Positions 1 to 9,576 of a DNA stretch of 64,000 nucleotides are shown in pieces. The notes under the pieces are model-generated. The model worked only from the letters and a program-made list of their open reading frames with translations. It made no database searches and was not told where the DNA came from. The position numbers and the translations under genes were made by a program. How positions within the stretch are numbered: position 1 is the first letter of the stretch; every line of letters starts with the position of its first letter. Source of the DNA: Arthrobacter antibioticus (GTDB taxonomy: Bacteria > Actinomycetota > Actinomycetes > Actinomycetales > Micrococcaceae); NCBI RefSeq assembly GCF_030063205.1, contig NZ_JASISQ010000001.1, forward strand, positions 485,152 through 549,151, given 5' to 3'.

Positions 1-35
1 ACATAGCGCCCAGGTTCACCAGCGAACACGGGGCG

Positions 36-1424
36 TTAGAGAGCAAACTGGTTGGAGGCAATGTTCGCCCCGCTAGCTGGTGCCCACTTTTCTACTGCCG
101 GGCCAACCACCTGGTCACTGCCGCGGCCAACTCCATGATAATCCCACCCAGCCTCCTGCCATGACCGCGCATCAAGAGCATTTCGGCCATCCACGATCAC
201 CGGCCGTTGCACCGCAGCGGCTGCCTTGCGCGGATCCAAAGAAACGAATTCCGGCCACTGGGTCAGCAAAAGCACTAGCTCGGCTCCACGCAGGGCGGCA
301 AATACATCGCTTTCAAAGCTAAGCTGCGGGTACTGCAACCAGGCGCTGTCCACGGCTTGCGGATCAGTGACGCTCACCCGTGCCCCTTGTGCAGCAAGCT
401 GAACTGCCACATCCAATGCGGGAGAATCGCGAATGTCATCAGTGTTGGGTTTAAACGATGCCCCTAAAATGGTGATCCGAAGTCCGCGGACTGAACCGCC
501 GCACAGCCCCACCGCTGTCTCAGCCACCCTGAATCTGGCATCGGCATTGATGCCGTCAACCAGAGAGAGCATCTCATCCAGCGACTCAATTCCGTGCCGC
601 TGCGCCTGAACTCGAAACGAGCGCAGATCTTTGGGCAGGCATCCGCCACCAAAGCCCACCCCCGCATGGAAATATTTTCCACCAATCCGTTCATCGTGCC
701 CCAGCGCCTGTTGCAATGCGACGACGTCGGCACCCACCTGCTCGCAAAACTCACCAACAGCGTTGATGTAAGAGAGTTTCAATGCCAAAAATGCGTTCGC
801 TGATACTTTGATCAGTTCCGCTGTAGCAAAGTTGGTGAGCACCTGCGGTGTGCCACGTGCCAACAGGGGTGCGTAGACGGCGTCGAGCATGGCGCGCGCG
901 CTGCTTTGTAATGTGCCGTCCAGCAGACCGTAGACCAACCGATCCGGGACCAAGGAATCCTGTACGGCAGTGCCTTGACGAAGGAACTCCGGGTTCCAGA
1001 TCAGAGCGGCCCCCGTCCCTGCAATCATTTCCTGGACTTGAGCGGCCGTCCCAACTGGAACGGTCGATTTGCCCACCACGACGGCATCTGCTCGTACAAA
1101 AGGCACGAGGGTCTCAATGGCGCTGAACAGAAACGATAGGTCAGAATCGTTACCAGTCTTGGACTGAGGGGTGCCGACACAGAGGAAATGGACCTGTGCC
1201 TGCGCCAGCTCGCCAGGATCGGTGGTGAAACGAAGGCGCCCATTGTGGCGGCCTTGCTCCAGTAACTCGGCCAGTCCCGGCTCATAGAAAGGGGCGTTGC
1301 CACTTTCAAGGTGTGCAATTCTTAGAGCATCTGTATCTAGTCCCACCACGTCATGCCCCAAGTGGGCCAACGTCGCCGCATGAACTGTTCCTAGATACCC
1401 GGCACCAATCACTGAAATTTTCAT
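36..1424 (-). CDS. ugd: UDP-glucose 6-dehydrogenase
   Basis: This 462-residue protein should oxidise UDP-glucose to UDP-glucuronate with two NAD+, supplying sugar for cell-surface glycans. The N-terminal Rossmann motif GAGYLG is at residues 7-12. WNPEFLRQG (143-151), the conserved lysine in AELIK (about 206) and the catalytic cysteine in GFGGGCLPKD (Cys262) are all present. The length fits the UDP-glucose/GDP-mannose dehydrogenase family, in which UDP-glucose and UDP-ManNAc enzymes are hard to separate by eye. The ATG overlaps the stop of the upstream glycosyltransferase by four bases (ATGA), so the two are probably translationally coupled. Confidence 0.9.
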   Translation of the reverse strand: MKISVIGAGYLGTVHAATLAHLGHDVVGLDTDALRIAHLESGNAPFYEPGLAELLEQGRHNGRLRFTTDPGELAQAQVHFLCVGTPQSKTGNDSDLSFLFSAIETLVPFVRADAVVVGKSTVPVGTAAQVQEMIAGTGAALIWNPEFLRQGTAVQDSLVPDRLVYGLLDGTLQSSARAMLDAVYAPLLARGTPQVLTNFATAELIKVSANAFLALKLSYINAVGEFCEQVGADVVALQQALGHDERIGGKYFHAGVGFGGGCLPKDLRSFRVQAQRHGIESLDEMLSLVDGINADARFRVAETAVGLCGGSVRGLRITILGASFKPNTDDIRDSPALDVAVQLAAQGARVSVTDPQAVDSAWLQYPQLSFESDVFAALRGAELVLLLTQWPEFVSLDPRKAAAAVQRPVIVDGRNALDARSWQEAGWDYHGVGRGSDQVVGPAVEKWAPASGANIASNQFAL

Positions 1425-2563
1425 CTGATTCCTTTCAAGACTGCACTTAGCTGCGGGTACTCTGCAATGGCTTGCTCGTAGAGGTCCATCAGCTCCTCAC
1501 ACAGGACACCCCAGGAGCGGCCCTGTACTTGTTGCAAAGCTGCCTGGCCAAAAGCACTGCGTTTAGCATCGTCACCGATCAAATCTGCTGCATAGGCGCG
1601 TAACTGGCTGAGTTCACCCGGCTCATAGAGCCAGCCAGTGCGGGAGGAATCCACCAAGTCCAAGGGCCCGCCCCGGCCGGTAGCAATAACCGGGACTGCC
1701 GATGCCATGGCTTCTTGAATCGTTTGGCAAAAGGTTTCCAACTCCCCCGGGTGCACGAATAAGTCCAGGGACGCCATGGCAGTTGCCAAGTCTTCACCGT
1801 CAAGGAAGCCGGTGAAGTATGCATCGGGAAGGGCCGCTTGGAGAGTTTCGCGTTGTGGTCCCTCGCCCACAATGACAATTTTGGTGTTGTTTAAGCCAGC
1901 GAGAACGGATAGGTCTGCTACTTGTTTTTCCAGGGCAAGGCGACCAACGTAGCCAATGATTTTTTGTCCCTGCGGCGCCACAGTGGCGCGGAACTCATCA
2001 CAACGCTTTTTTGGGTGGAAGCGTTCCAGATCCACCCCACGGCGCCACATTTGCACGCGTGGAATGCCATGACCGCTCAGTGCTTGATACGAGTCGGTAG
2101 AGGGAACAAGCGTTTTGGTTGCTGTTGTGTGGATCTGTTCCACTCGGTGCCATGCCCAGTTTTCCAGAAAAGGCATCCCGTACTTTGCAACGTATCCGGG
2201 CACATCAGTTTGGTAGACGGCCACCGTAGGTATTCCCAGCGCGGCGGCAGCTCTGACAGCACGCCAGCCTAGAACGAAAGGGGATGCTAGGTGAACAACG
2301 TCCGGATTGAACTGCGCCAAAATTGTTTTCACTTTGGCCACACCCCCAACAGCAACACGGATATTGCGGTAGCCTGCCAGTGCAACTGATGGCAGCCGCC
2401 TGACGCTGGCACCTGAAACCATGTTGGGGGCATCTTCTGGTGTGGATGGCGCAATGACCAAAACATCATCGCCACGCGCGTCTAGATGTTGCAGGACTTT
2501 TAGAAGGGAGTGGGTAACCCCGTTCATCTCGGGCAGGAACGATTCAGCAACTATGGCAACCTT
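1421..2563 (-). CDS. GT4-type glycosyltransferase (MgtA/PimB-like)
   Basis: This retaining GT-B glycosyltransferase probably transfers a hexose, likely mannose, from a nucleotide sugar to a lipid or cell-wall acceptor at the cytoplasmic membrane face. The start VKVAIVAESFLPEMNG and the C-terminal donor-site region (GEGPQRETL, then HPGELETFCQTIQEAMAS) match the actinobacterial MgtA/PimB group. I chose the GTG at 2563 because the conserved family N-terminus begins there. An in-frame GTG at 2599 would add 12 residues without a better ribosome-binding site. It is co-transcribed with the UDP-glucose dehydrogenase. The exact donor and acceptor cannot be told from the sequence. Confidence 0.8.
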   Translation of the reverse strand, partial: KVAIVAESFLPEMNGVTHSLLKVLQHLDARGDDVLVIAPSTPEDAPNMVSGASVRRLPSVALAGYRNIRVAVGGVAKVKTILAQFNPDVVHLASPFVLGWRAVRAAAALGIPTVAVYQTDVPGYVAKYGMPFLENWAWHRVEQIHTTATKTLVPSTDSYQALSGHGIPRVQMWRRGVDLERFHPKKRCDEFRATVAPQGQKIIGYVGRLALEKQVADLSVLAGLNNTKIVIVGEGPQRETLQAALPDAYFTGFLDGEDLATAMASLDLFVHPGELETFCQTIQEAMASAVPVIATGRGGPLDLVDSSRTGWLYEPGELSQLRAYAADLIGDDAKRSAFGQAALQQVQGRSWGVLCEELMDLYEQAIAEYPQLSAVLKGIR

Positions 2564-2668
2564 CACGCTCCAACCATGACCGTTGAAGGTTACCTCCACG
2601 CGCAGTTGCGGGAACTCCTCGATGAAAACTAGATGAACGGTTGATTCCGGTGTGTTTGGGACAGCGCA

Positions 2669-2712
2669 AAGGCCAGTGTGAAAGATCCCGGAGGATTCCG
2701 CACGCTGGCCTT
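2669..2712 (-). terminator. Candidate terminator after the DsbA-like gene
   Basis: The arms 2669-2680 and 2701-2712 pair over 12 positions with one mismatch or wobble around a 20-base loop. The hairpin lies 22 bases beyond the stop of the 2734-3360 gene and before the glycosyltransferase. On the minus strand only a short T-run follows, so efficiency is uncertain. Confidence 0.5.
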
Positions 2713-2733
2713 GGGCACATCACATTAGTGGTG

Positions 2734-3360
2734 TCAGCTGAACTGTGGGTCCTCTGTGCGGCTGCGCTTGATCTCGAAGAAGTAGGGGAAACTGGCCAGC
2801 GTTAGCGTGGCGTCCCAGAGCTTTCCCGCTTCTTCACCACGAGGGATGCGGGTGATGACAGGGCCAAAGAATGCTGTTCCATTGAAGGCAACGATGGGGG
2901 TGCCAACGTCTTGACCCACCTTGGCGATGCCTTCGGCGTGGCTGGCACGCAGCGGTGCGTCGTAGGCGTCTGTGCGCGCTGCCGCGGCTAGTTCACCTGG
3001 CAGCCCAACTTCGGCCAATGACTTGGCCATAACATCGTCTAGATCCCTGTTGCCATTGTTGTGTATGTGGGTACCCATGGCGTCATAGAGCGGCTTGATG
3101 AATTCCTTGCCGTGTTCCTGCGCTGCGGCGATGATCACCCGAACCGGTCCCCACGCCTTAGCCATGTGTTCTTTGTATTCGGCAGGTAAATCGTCGTTAT
3201 TTTCGTTGAGCACGCCCAAGCTCATGACATGCCAGTTGACGGAAATGTTCCGGACCGTCTCCACTTCCCCAATCCAACGCGAAGTCACCCAAGCGAACGG
3301 GCACGTGGGGTCAAACCAGAAATCGGCAGTTTCACTGGCGGGCAGAACACTTTCAGACAC
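2734..3360 (-). CDS. Rv2466c-like thioredoxin-fold (DsbA-family) protein
   Basis: This 208-residue cytoplasmic DsbA-fold protein resembles mycobacterial Rv2466c, a mycothiol-dependent reductase, along most of its length (ADFWFDP near 12-18, [47 protein letters not shown]). The active-site motif is CPFA (Cys20, Ala23), where I recall CPWC in Rv2466c, so the resolving cysteine is missing. That would make it a monothiol enzyme, resolved by mycothiol, or one with altered chemistry. There is no signal peptide. It stands alone between clpX and the glycosyltransferase, with a candidate terminator downstream. Confidence 0.8.
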   Translation of the reverse strand: MSESVLPASETADFWFDPTCPFAWVTSRWIGEVETVRNISVNWHVMSLGVLNENNDDLPAEYKEHMAKAWGPVRVIIAAAQEHGKEFIKPLYDAMGTHIHNNGNRDLDDVMAKSLAEVGLPGELAAAARTDAYDAPLRASHAEGIAKVGQDVGTPIVAFNGTAFFGPVITRIPRGEEAGKLWDATLTLASFPYFFEIKRSRTEDPQFS

Positions 3361-3467
3361 GTCAAATCTCCTTCGTAGGGCATGAATTCACATCGTCAAC
3401 AGGCCTAAAGCCGTTGTTTTCTGTAACGGTCCTGGATCTAAAACTATTCCGCCACGATCAAGAGCAG

Positions 3468-4754
3468 TTAGGCAGACTTGTTCCTGCGCTTGGCTGCCAC
3501 CTCGTGTGGGATCAGCGTGGGCTCGGCTTTCTTGCCCACAACATCGGCAGTGATCACAACAGTGGCGATGTCTTCGCGGCTGGGCAGGTCAAACATGACC
3601 GGTTGCAGCACTTCTTCCAAGATTGCCCGCAGCCCGCGGGCACCGGTGCCGCGATCCAGTGCCAGCTCGGCAATGGCGGCCAGAGCCTCGTCATCAAATT
3701 CAAGCTCGACGCCGTCCAGCGTAAACATTTTTTGGTACTGCTTGATGAGCGCGTTCTTGGGCGCTGTCAATATCTGGATCAGTGATGCGCGGTCAAGTTG
3801 TGTGACGGTGGTGATCACTGGTAGCCGCCCAATAAATTCGGGGATCAGCCCAAACTTCAGCAAGTCTTCCGGCATGACGTCGGCATAGCTAGCATCGCTT
3901 TGTTTCAGCGCACTAAGTGGGGCGCCAAAACCGATACCTTTTTTGCCAGCACGAGACCCAATGATCTCTTCCAACCCGGCAAAAGCACCAGCAACAATGA
4001 ACAACACGTTTGTGGTGTCGATCTGAATGAATTCCTGGTGCGGGTGCTTACGCCCGCCCTGCGGCGGCACCGAGGCTACGGTTCCTTCAAGAATTTTCAG
4101 CAGCGCCTGCTGGACACCTTCACCGGATACGTCACGGGTAATAGAGGGGTTCTCTGACTTGCGCGAGATTTTATCGATCTCATCAATGTAAATAATGCCC
4201 TGTTCGGCCTTTTTAACATCAAAGTCGGCAGCCTGAATCAGTTTGAGTAAAATGTTCTCTACATCCTCACCCACGTACCCGGCCTCTGTGAGGGCGGTTG
4301 CATCAGCAACTGCGAAGGGAACGTTCAGGCGCTTAGCGAGGGTCTGTGCCAGGTAGGTTTTTCCACAACCAGTGGGGCCAACAAGCAAGATGTTGGATTT
4401 GGAGATTTCAACATCATCGTGGACGTCCCCAGACAGGGTGGTGCTCTTGAGTGCATGCCCGGACTGGATGCGTTTGTAATGGTTGTAGACCGCCACAGCC
4501 AGCGACTTCTTTGCCGGTTCCTGGCCTATGACGTATTCCTGTAGGAAATCGAAGATCTCTCGAGGTTTAGGTAGTTCAAAGGCGTCAAGTTCTGCCACCT
4601 CTGCCAATTCTTCGTCGATGATCTCGTTACAAAGCTCTATGCACTCGTCGCAGATGTAAACACCGGGACCGGCTATTAGCTTGCGGACCTGCTTTTGGCT
4701 CTTGCCGCAGAAGGAACATTTCAGCAGATCGGTGCTTTCGCCCATCCTGGCCAT
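3468..4754 (-). CDS. clpX: ATP-dependent Clp protease ATPase subunit ClpX
   Basis: This AAA+ unfoldase recognises tagged substrates and feeds them into the ClpP barrel. The N-terminal zinc-binding domain has Cys13, Cys16, Cys35 and Cys38. Walker A is GPTGCGKT at 126-133 and Walker B is IIYIDEID ending near 194, followed by the AAA+ C-terminal domain with the [10 protein letters not shown] sensor-2 region. The 428-residue length is normal. A GAGGA-like ribosome-binding site precedes the ATG. It lies 189 bp downstream of clpP2 on the same strand, the usual actinobacterial arrangement, with a hairpin in the gap. Confidence 0.97.
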   Translation of the reverse strand: MARMGESTDLLKCSFCGKSQKQVRKLIAGPGVYICDECIELCNEIIDEELAEVAELDAFELPKPREIFDFLQEYVIGQEPAKKSLAVAVYNHYKRIQSGHALKSTTLSGDVHDDVEISKSNILLVGPTGCGKTYLAQTLAKRLNVPFAVADATALTEAGYVGEDVENILLKLIQAADFDVKKAEQGIIYIDEIDKISRKSENPSITRDVSGEGVQQALLKILEGTVASVPPQGGRKHPHQEFIQIDTTNVLFIVAGAFAGLEEIIGSRAGKKGIGFGAPLSALKQSDASYADVMPEDLLKFGLIPEFIGRLPVITTVTQLDRASLIQILTAPKNALIKQYQKMFTLDGVELEFDDEALAAIAELALDRGTGARGLRAILEEVLQPVMFDLPSREDIATVVITADVVGKKAEPTLIPHEVAAKRRNKSA

Positions 4755-4892
4755 TGCTGTGTCCTCCCGCGAACAACCCGCCGGCGGCGGGATTAGAACA
4801 AAATAAGTCTTCGTTCACGACAGTTGCCGGGAACGTCCTGCAAATTATCTTCCACTCTAGGCCACGGCATGGACATTGGGCGGAAAGCAAAC

Positions 4893-4927
4893 GCCGGAAC
4901 AGGGGTTTTTATGTTCCCCTGCCCGGC
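4893..4927 (-). terminator. Hairpin in the clpP2-clpX gap
   Basis: GCCGG...CAGGGG at 4893-4905 pairs with CCCCTG.CCGGC at 4916-4927 around an A/T-rich loop, with one small internal asymmetry. It sits just after the clpP2 stop and about 140 bases before the clpX start. The T-run on the minus strand is weak, so it may attenuate readthrough or protect the mRNA end rather than end transcription fully. Confidence 0.5.
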
Positions 4928-4943
4928 ATTTACTTGTACCGTT

Positions 4944-5618
4944 CTAGCGTGTGATTGCTGCCGGCTTCATCTTGCGCGGAGCCAAAACTTCATCAATCAG
5001 ACCGTATTCCTTGGCCTGGGCCGCCGTTAGAATGTTGTCACGCTCAATGTCGTTGCTGACCTGCTCGGGTGTGCGTCCGGAAAGATCGGAGAGTGTGTTC
5101 TCCAACCACGCGCGCATACGCATAACTTCATTCGCCTGAATTTCAAGGTCGGAGGCCTGTCCGCCTTGGCCGCCGGAAAGTGCCGGCTGGTGGATCAGTA
5201 CCCGGGCGTTTGGCAGAGCCAACCGTTTACCGGGTGCCCCCGCAGCAAGCAGGACCGCTGCTGCCGAAGCGGCCTGGCCCAAGCACACGGTCTGGATTTC
5301 CGGACGAATGAACTGCATCGTGTCATAAATGGCCGTCATGGCCGTAAATGAACCTCCGGGTGAGTTGATGTACAAGGTGATGTCACGGTCTGTGTCATCT
5401 GCCTCCAACACCAAAAGCTGCGCCATAACGTCGTCGGCGGATGCATCATCAACCTGCACGCCGAGGAAGATGATCCTGTCCTCGAAGAGCTTTGTGTACG
5501 GATCCTGGCGCTTGAAACCGTAGGGTGTACGCTCCTCGAACTGCGGGAGCACGTAGCGGCTGGTGGGCAGGTTACCGGCAGTCTTGCCAAAAGCGGTGCT
5601 GCCAAAGTTATAGGTCAT
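4944..5618 (-). CDS. clpP2: ATP-dependent Clp protease proteolytic subunit (ClpP2)
   Basis: This serine peptidase subunit forms the ClpP1P2 chamber in Actinobacteria. The triad is visible: Ser118 in GQAASAA, His143 in LIHQPAL and Asp194 in ERDN. NSPGGS (85-90) forms the oxyanion strand. At 224 residues it is longer than ClpP1, with a roughly 30-residue N-terminal extension typical of ClpP2 that may be processed. It follows clpP1 by 32 bp and precedes clpX, so the pair is co-transcribed. Confidence 0.95.
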   Translation of the reverse strand: MTYNFGSTAFGKTAGNLPTSRYVLPQFEERTPYGFKRQDPYTKLFEDRIIFLGVQVDDASADDVMAQLLVLEADDTDRDITLYINSPGGSFTAMTAIYDTMQFIRPEIQTVCLGQAASAAAVLLAAGAPGKRLALPNARVLIHQPALSGGQGGQASDLEIQANEVMRMRAWLENTLSDLSGRTPEQVSNDIERDNILTAAQAKEYGLIDEVLAPRKMKPAAITR

Positions 5619-5650
5619 GGTATTGCTCCTGAAATCTGTTCTTCGGCTTA

Positions 5651-6271
5651 TTATTTGGCGTTGGTTCCGCCGCCACCGGCAACGGTTCCTGCATGGCGGC
5701 TGATCTTATCGAAGAAGCCGTATTCAAGGGCTTCGGCAGCCGTGAACCACTTGTCACGGTCATTATCAACTAAAATCTTTTCAACGCTCTGGCCAGTCTG
5801 CTCCGCCGTCAGTTCAGCCATCACCTTCTTCATGTGAAGGATCAGTTCTGCCTGAATCTTAATGTCCGACGCCGTTCCTCCAATGCCCCCTGATGGCTGG
5901 TGCATGAGAATGCGTGCGTTGGGCGTCGCGTAGCGCTTGCCCTTGGTGCCTGAGGAGAGGAGGAACTGACCCATCGAGGCGGCGAGGCCGGTGGCTACTG
6001 TAACAACGTCGTTCGGAATGAACTCCATCGTGTCATAGATGGCCATGCCCGCAGTGACAGAGCCACCGGGTGAGTTGATGTAGAGGTAGATGTCCTTTTC
6101 GGGATCCTCTGCCGAAAGCAGTAGCAACTGCGAGCAGATCAGGTTCGCGTTGTCATCGCGAACCTCCGAGCCCAACCAGATGATGCGCTCTTTGAGCAGA
6201 CGGTTGTAAATGTACTGGTCCTGAGCGGACGGATCCGCGCTGGCCATTGTGGGGGTGGTTTGCTGTGCCAT
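5651..6271 (-). CDS. clpP1: ATP-dependent Clp protease proteolytic subunit (ClpP1)
   Basis: This is the first of two ClpP paralogues, 206 residues long. Ser99 lies in GLAASMG, His124 in LMHQPSG and Asp173 in DNDRDKW, with the NSPGGS motif at 66-71. The open frame extends to 6379, but the ATG at 6271 is preferred: AAGGAG lies 13 bases upstream, and the added residues are basic and unlike the family. It heads the clpP1-clpP2-clpX cluster, separated from tig by a strong terminator. ClpP1P2 is generally essential in Actinobacteria. Confidence 0.95.
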   Translation of the reverse strand: MAQQTTPTMASADPSAQDQYIYNRLLKERIIWLGSEVRDDNANLICSQLLLLSAEDPEKDIYLYINSPGGSVTAGMAIYDTMEFIPNDVVTVATGLAASMGQFLLSSGTKGKRYATPNARILMHQPSGGIGGTASDIKIQAELILHMKKVMAELTAEQTGQSVEKILVDNDRDKWFTAAEALEYGFFDKISRHAGTVAGGGGTNAK

Positions 6272-6490
6272 GGTGGGTTTACCTCTCCTTCGTGTGGTCC
6301 GTCGGGCCTGCCCAACGTGACCATCACTAATGTTCACTACTTGGACAGTAGCCCTTTTTGGCGGGCGTTTGTGGTCCATCTGGACACTGTTCGCTGTAGG
6401 CGCACGACACCTGAAGATGAGGGCGCTCCGGGAATAAAACGAGCTTCACGTGGCAGTTCCAGCACTACTTGTGCAATGCCACATCAAAGC

Positions 6491-6536
6491 AAAAAAGCCG
6501 TTGCCGGTTCCTTTTCAAGGAACCGGCAACGGCTTT
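6491..6536 (-). terminator. Rho-independent terminator of tig
   Basis: The arms 6494-6511 and 6519-6536 are perfectly complementary over 18 bp, and two further A/T pairs leave a 3-base loop. Read on the minus strand, six T residues follow the stem. It is 30 bases past the tig stop and separates tig from clpP1. Confidence 0.92.
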
Positions 6537-6565
6537 GCAATACTCAAATACCCTGGCGGGCAGTA

Positions 6566-7936
6566 TTAGATACGAACTTCGCCCGGATCGGTCACTGCTG
6601 TGGGCTCGATTGCCTCATCTTCAGAAAGAACGTCTTCTTCCTCGGTGGCGGCTGAAACGAAGTCGCTCAGGTCTACTAAAGCGCCCTCGGTGTCCTTCAC
6701 AATTGCCTTGCCCAGAACAACGGCAAGAGCCTTACGACGACGAACTTCGCCAACGATCATGTTGACCTGGCCGGAGGAGTCCAGCATCTGCGCGAACTGA
6801 TTTGGTTCCATGCCGTACTGGCTGGCGGAGGAAACGATGTAATCGATCAGTTCAGCCTGGCTGACGCCAACCTCTTCCTTCTCAGCGATGGCGTCAAGGA
6901 TGATCTCGTTGCGGAAGGCACTCTCGGTGTTTTCCTTGACCTCGGCGCGGTGCGCTTCGGTGTCGTGCTCCTCGGGGCCGTGAGCATTCTCCGGCTTGAA
7001 GTGCTGCTCAAGCTGATCGGCCACGACTGAATCCGGAACCGGAACCTCAACAAGTCCAATGAGCTTCTCAAGCACCAAGTCGCGAGCCTCAACGCCCTGC
7101 TCAACGGTCTTGGATTCGGCAGCCTGCTTGGCCAAATCCTCTTTCAGCTCAGCGATGGTGTCGAACTCGGAAGCCAGCTGTGCAAAGTCATCGTTGGCTT
7201 CGGGAAGCTCGCGGACCTTCACGGAGGTTACCTTCACGGTTACCTGTGCTTCTTCACCAGCGTGCTCGCCACCGGCAAGTTTGGTGTTGAAGATTGCTTC
7301 TTCGCCTGCGGACAGGCCAGTGGCTGCCTCGTCCAGGCCCTCGAGCATGTTCCCTGCACCGATTTGGTAGGACAGATCAGTAGCCGAGTCAACTTCTGCG
7401 CCGTCGATCTTGGCTTCGATGTTGATGGTGAGGAAGTCACCTTCTACGCTGGGACGATCTTCGGTCTTAAGCGTGCCGAAGCGGCCACGCAGTTCATCAA
7501 GGGCTTTCTCACTGTCTTCGGCGGAAACCTCAAGCGTTGCAACCTGAACTTCAATGCCTTCGTAGTCAGGGAGTTCAATCTCGGGGCGAATATCCAGTTC
7601 AACGTGGAACTTAACCACACCGTCGGTTGCCGTGGGGTCCGGAACCTCCGTGATTTCAACTTCAGGACGGCTCAAGGGCGTCAGCTTGTTCTCGATGACA
7701 GCTTCCTGGTACCAGCCGTTCAGGCCGGAGTTGATAGCTGTTTCCAAGACGTAGCCGCGGCCAACGCGCTGATCGATCAGCTTGTTGGGGACTTTGCCCT
7801 TGCGGAAGCCAGGTACCTGAACCTGCGCACCGATTGTCGTATAAGCCTCTGCAATGCTGGGCTTCAATTCCTCAAAGGAAACCTCAACGTCGAGCTTTAC
7901 CCGAGTGGGTGTGAGGTTTTCGACAGCGCTCTTCAC
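6566..7936 (-). CDS. tig: Trigger factor (ribosome-associated chaperone, PPIase)
   Basis: This 456-residue chaperone binds ribosomal protein L23 at the tunnel exit and folds nascent chains. The N-terminal ribosome-binding domain includes the signature GFRKGKVPN. The central FKBP-type PPIase domain (about 160-245) and the C-terminal helical arms follow, ending in an acidic tail ([11 protein letters not shown]) common in Actinobacteria. The start is GTG at 7936, giving [15 protein letters not shown], with GGAG about 10 bases upstream. The longer frame to 8002 lacks family similarity. It stands upstream of clpP1, as is usual, but has its own terminator. Confidence 0.95.
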   Translation of the reverse strand: MKSAVENLTPTRVKLDVEVSFEELKPSIAEAYTTIGAQVQVPGFRKGKVPNKLIDQRVGRGYVLETAINSGLNGWYQEAVIENKLTPLSRPEVEITEVPDPTATDGVVKFHVELDIRPEIELPDYEGIEVQVATLEVSAEDSEKALDELRGRFGTLKTEDRPSVEGDFLTINIEAKIDGAEVDSATDLSYQIGAGNMLEGLDEAATGLSAGEEAIFNTKLAGGEHAGEEAQVTVKVTSVKVRELPEANDDFAQLASEFDTIAELKEDLAKQAAESKTVEQGVEARDLVLEKLIGLVEVPVPDSVVADQLEQHFKPENAHGPEEHDTEAHRAEVKENTESAFRNEIILDAIAEKEEVGVSQAELIDYIVSSASQYGMEPNQFAQMLDSSGQVNMIVGEVRRRKALAVVLGKAIVKDTEGALVDLSDFVSAATEEEDVLSEDEAIEPTAVTDPGEVRI

Positions 7937-8025
7937 AGCGTGGTACTCCTGATGGTCTGTTGATGGATAAATGGCCCCAGCACATGGGCAGTCACTGACC
8001 AAACGTGAACCGAATAATGCTGAAG

Positions 8026-8098
8026 TCGGGGCGACAGGACTCGAACCTGCGGTCTCCTGCTCCCAAAGCAGGCGCGCTAGCCACTACGCTACGCCCCG
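8026..8098 (-). tRNA. tRNA-Pro(TGG)
   Basis: On the minus strand the gene folds with acceptor arms CGGGGCG/CGCCCCG, a D-arm, an anticodon stem CCTGC/GCAGG with loop TTTGGGA (anticodon TGG), and a T-arm GCAGG/CCTGT-type stem with GGTTCGAGT. The CCA end is not encoded. Confidence 0.95.
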
Positions 8099-8198
8099 TA
8101 GTGCCCGCAACAGTCTACGGGCAAATGTTCCCAGATGCACAATCGCCTCTCAGCAGCACCACATTCGTGATGTTATCCACCGCATAAGCGACCGGGAA

Positions 8199-8227
8199 TA
8201 AAAAAGCCCCGACAACTTCTGACGGGG
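8199..8227 (-). terminator. Terminator after tRNA-Gly
   Basis: CCCCG and CGGGG arms (8207-8227), extended past one A·A mismatch, are followed on the minus strand by a run of six T. It lies 18 bases downstream of tRNA-Gly. Confidence 0.8.
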
Positions 8228-8244
8228 AAACTTCTTCAGTGCAG

Positions 8245-8315
8245 AGGGGGCGACGGGAATCGAACCCGCGTCATCAGTTTGGAAAACTGAGGCTTTACCA
8301 TTAAGCTACGCCCCC
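8245..8315 (-). tRNA. tRNA-Gly(TCC)
   Basis: On the minus strand the acceptor arms are GGGGGCG/CGCCCCC. The anticodon stem TCAGT/ACTGA encloses loop TTTCCAA (anticodon TCC), and the T-arm has GGTTCGATTCC. CCA is not encoded. It lies upstream of tRNA-Pro on the same strand but has its own terminator. Confidence 0.95.
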
Positions 8316-8446
8316 ATTGTTATGGGCTTTCACCGGAACAACTCCGTAACACTATCAACGACTTTCGGTTTGCCGCAAATCGGGCCCCTACGCGGTGTGC
8401 ATTAGCCCGGTTTGCGCCCAGTTCAGCCGCCGGAACGGTCATTAGT

Positions 8447-9493
8447 TCAGCGGCCGCCTTGGCACCGTGGGCACCAATAGAGTTTGCGACCACCAAGCTC
8501 CTTCAGGGCGATAGGGCTCCCGCAGTGACGGCAGGGCAACCCTTCACGTTTGTAGACATAGTGCGCCTCATCTGCGGGCACAGCAGGGGCGGGCACAGCA
8601 GGGGCAGGCACAGCAGGGGCAAGCACAGCACGTGCGGGCACAGCACGGGCGGGCACAGCAGGGTGTGCCCCTCCCTCAGCGGATGTCATTGCTGCCATGG
8701 CCTGCCCGTGCCCCACCTCAGCACCTAATCCCGTGGGCCTATCAACCAACTCGGTGGTGATGATGCGCCCGTCGCAGAGTCCATCTGCCATGACAATGGA
8801 AATATCTCGCCATATTGCCAAGGCTTCTTCCTGCTCCAGGGTTTTTCCCGGCAGCATAGGGTCCAAGCCGAGTCGGAACAGCACCTCGGCACGGTACACA
8901 TTGCCCACTCCGGCTAACACTTCTTGTTTCATCAGCAACAGGGCAATGGAGGTGGCGCTTCGCCGTACTCTGCGGGCAAACTCCTGGGCGTCACCGGGGA
9001 AGTCATTCAAAGGATCTGGGCCAAGTTTGCACAGGACGGCTGTTGATTCTGCCGGCGTGAGGACCTCGCAGGCTGTTGGTCCGCGCAGATCTGCCCACCC
9101 ATGATGGGAAATAAGCCTGACGCGCACAGCACCCTTGGGCTCTGGTGGGCCCAAATACATGTCCCCGACAACACCGTCCGGCCCTGCGCCTGAGTCAAGC
9201 TCTTTCTCACCGATCCGTCTGGGGGCCCCGATGCTGGAGGCACCCCTGAAGCTGGAATCACCGCCAAAGTCCCACGCTCCGTATAGCCCCAGATGCACGC
9301 GCATGACCAATTCGTGTGAGAAGAACAGGAACATTTGTTTGCCGTGGGCTTGAGCATGTTCTAATTTGTGGCCATCAATCCGAGCGGCACCGGCAGCAAA
9401 CTTCCCTTGCGGACTGCTTACCGCCAGTGCGGCCCCGGCAAAAACATCGTTAAACTGCCGAGCCAAACGGTGTACCGAGTGCCCTTCAGGCAT
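8447..9493 (-). CDS. Fpg/Nei-family DNA glycosylase/AP lyase
   Basis: This base-excision repair enzyme should remove oxidised bases and nick the abasic site. The N-terminus MPEGHSVHRLA carries the catalytic Pro2-Glu3 and resembles endonuclease VIII (Nei) members of Actinobacteria. GVGNVYRAEVLFR around residues 196-208 is the helix-two-turn-helix signature. The C-terminal zinc finger has CRHCGSP...YWCPRCQ. At 348 residues it is long for the family because a Pro/Ala/Val/Arg-rich pentapeptide-repeat segment sits just before the zinc finger, encoded by 15-bp DNA repeats. Fpg versus Nei substrate choice is not settled by sequence, though GHSVHRLA favours Nei. Confidence 0.88.
   Translation of the reverse strand: MPEGHSVHRLARQFNDVFAGAALAVSSPQGKFAAGAARIDGHKLEHAQAHGKQMFLFFSHELVMRVHLGLYGAWDFGGDSSFRGASSIGAPRRIGEKELDSGAGPDGVVGDMYLGPPEPKGAVRVRLISHHGWADLRGPTACEVLTPAESTAVLCKLGPDPLNDFPGDAQEFARRVRRSATSIALLLMKQEVLAGVGNVYRAEVLFRLGLDPMLPGKTLEQEEALAIWRDISIVMADGLCDGRIITTELVDRPTGLGAEVGHGQAMAAMTSAEGGAHPAVPARAVPARAVLAPAVPAPAVPAPAVPADEAHYVYKREGLPCRHCGSPIALKELGGRKLYWCPRCQGGR
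8576..8665. repeat. In-frame 15-bp tandem repeat within the Nei-like gene
   Basis: Six imperfect copies of a 15-base unit (type GGGCACAGCAGGGGC) run head to tail. Being a multiple of three they keep the frame and encode PAVPA/RAVPA/RAVLA-type pentapeptides between the H2TH domain and the zinc finger. Confidence 0.92.
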
Positions 9494-9576
9494 TGCTTTT
9501 ATTTCCCATCTCTTGCACTGAAACCAGCCCTTACGCGCTCACGAGCCCCGGCGTTACTCGGTCATCCGCTGCGTTG

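Noticed and set aside
7262-7963. 233-codon plus-strand frame opposite tig
   Set aside because: Shadow of trigger factor; the minus strand has the full chaperone sequence.
8576-8665. Short repeats as a CRISPR array
   Set aside because: Units are contiguous 15-mers without spacers and lie in frame inside a gene; no cas genes are present.
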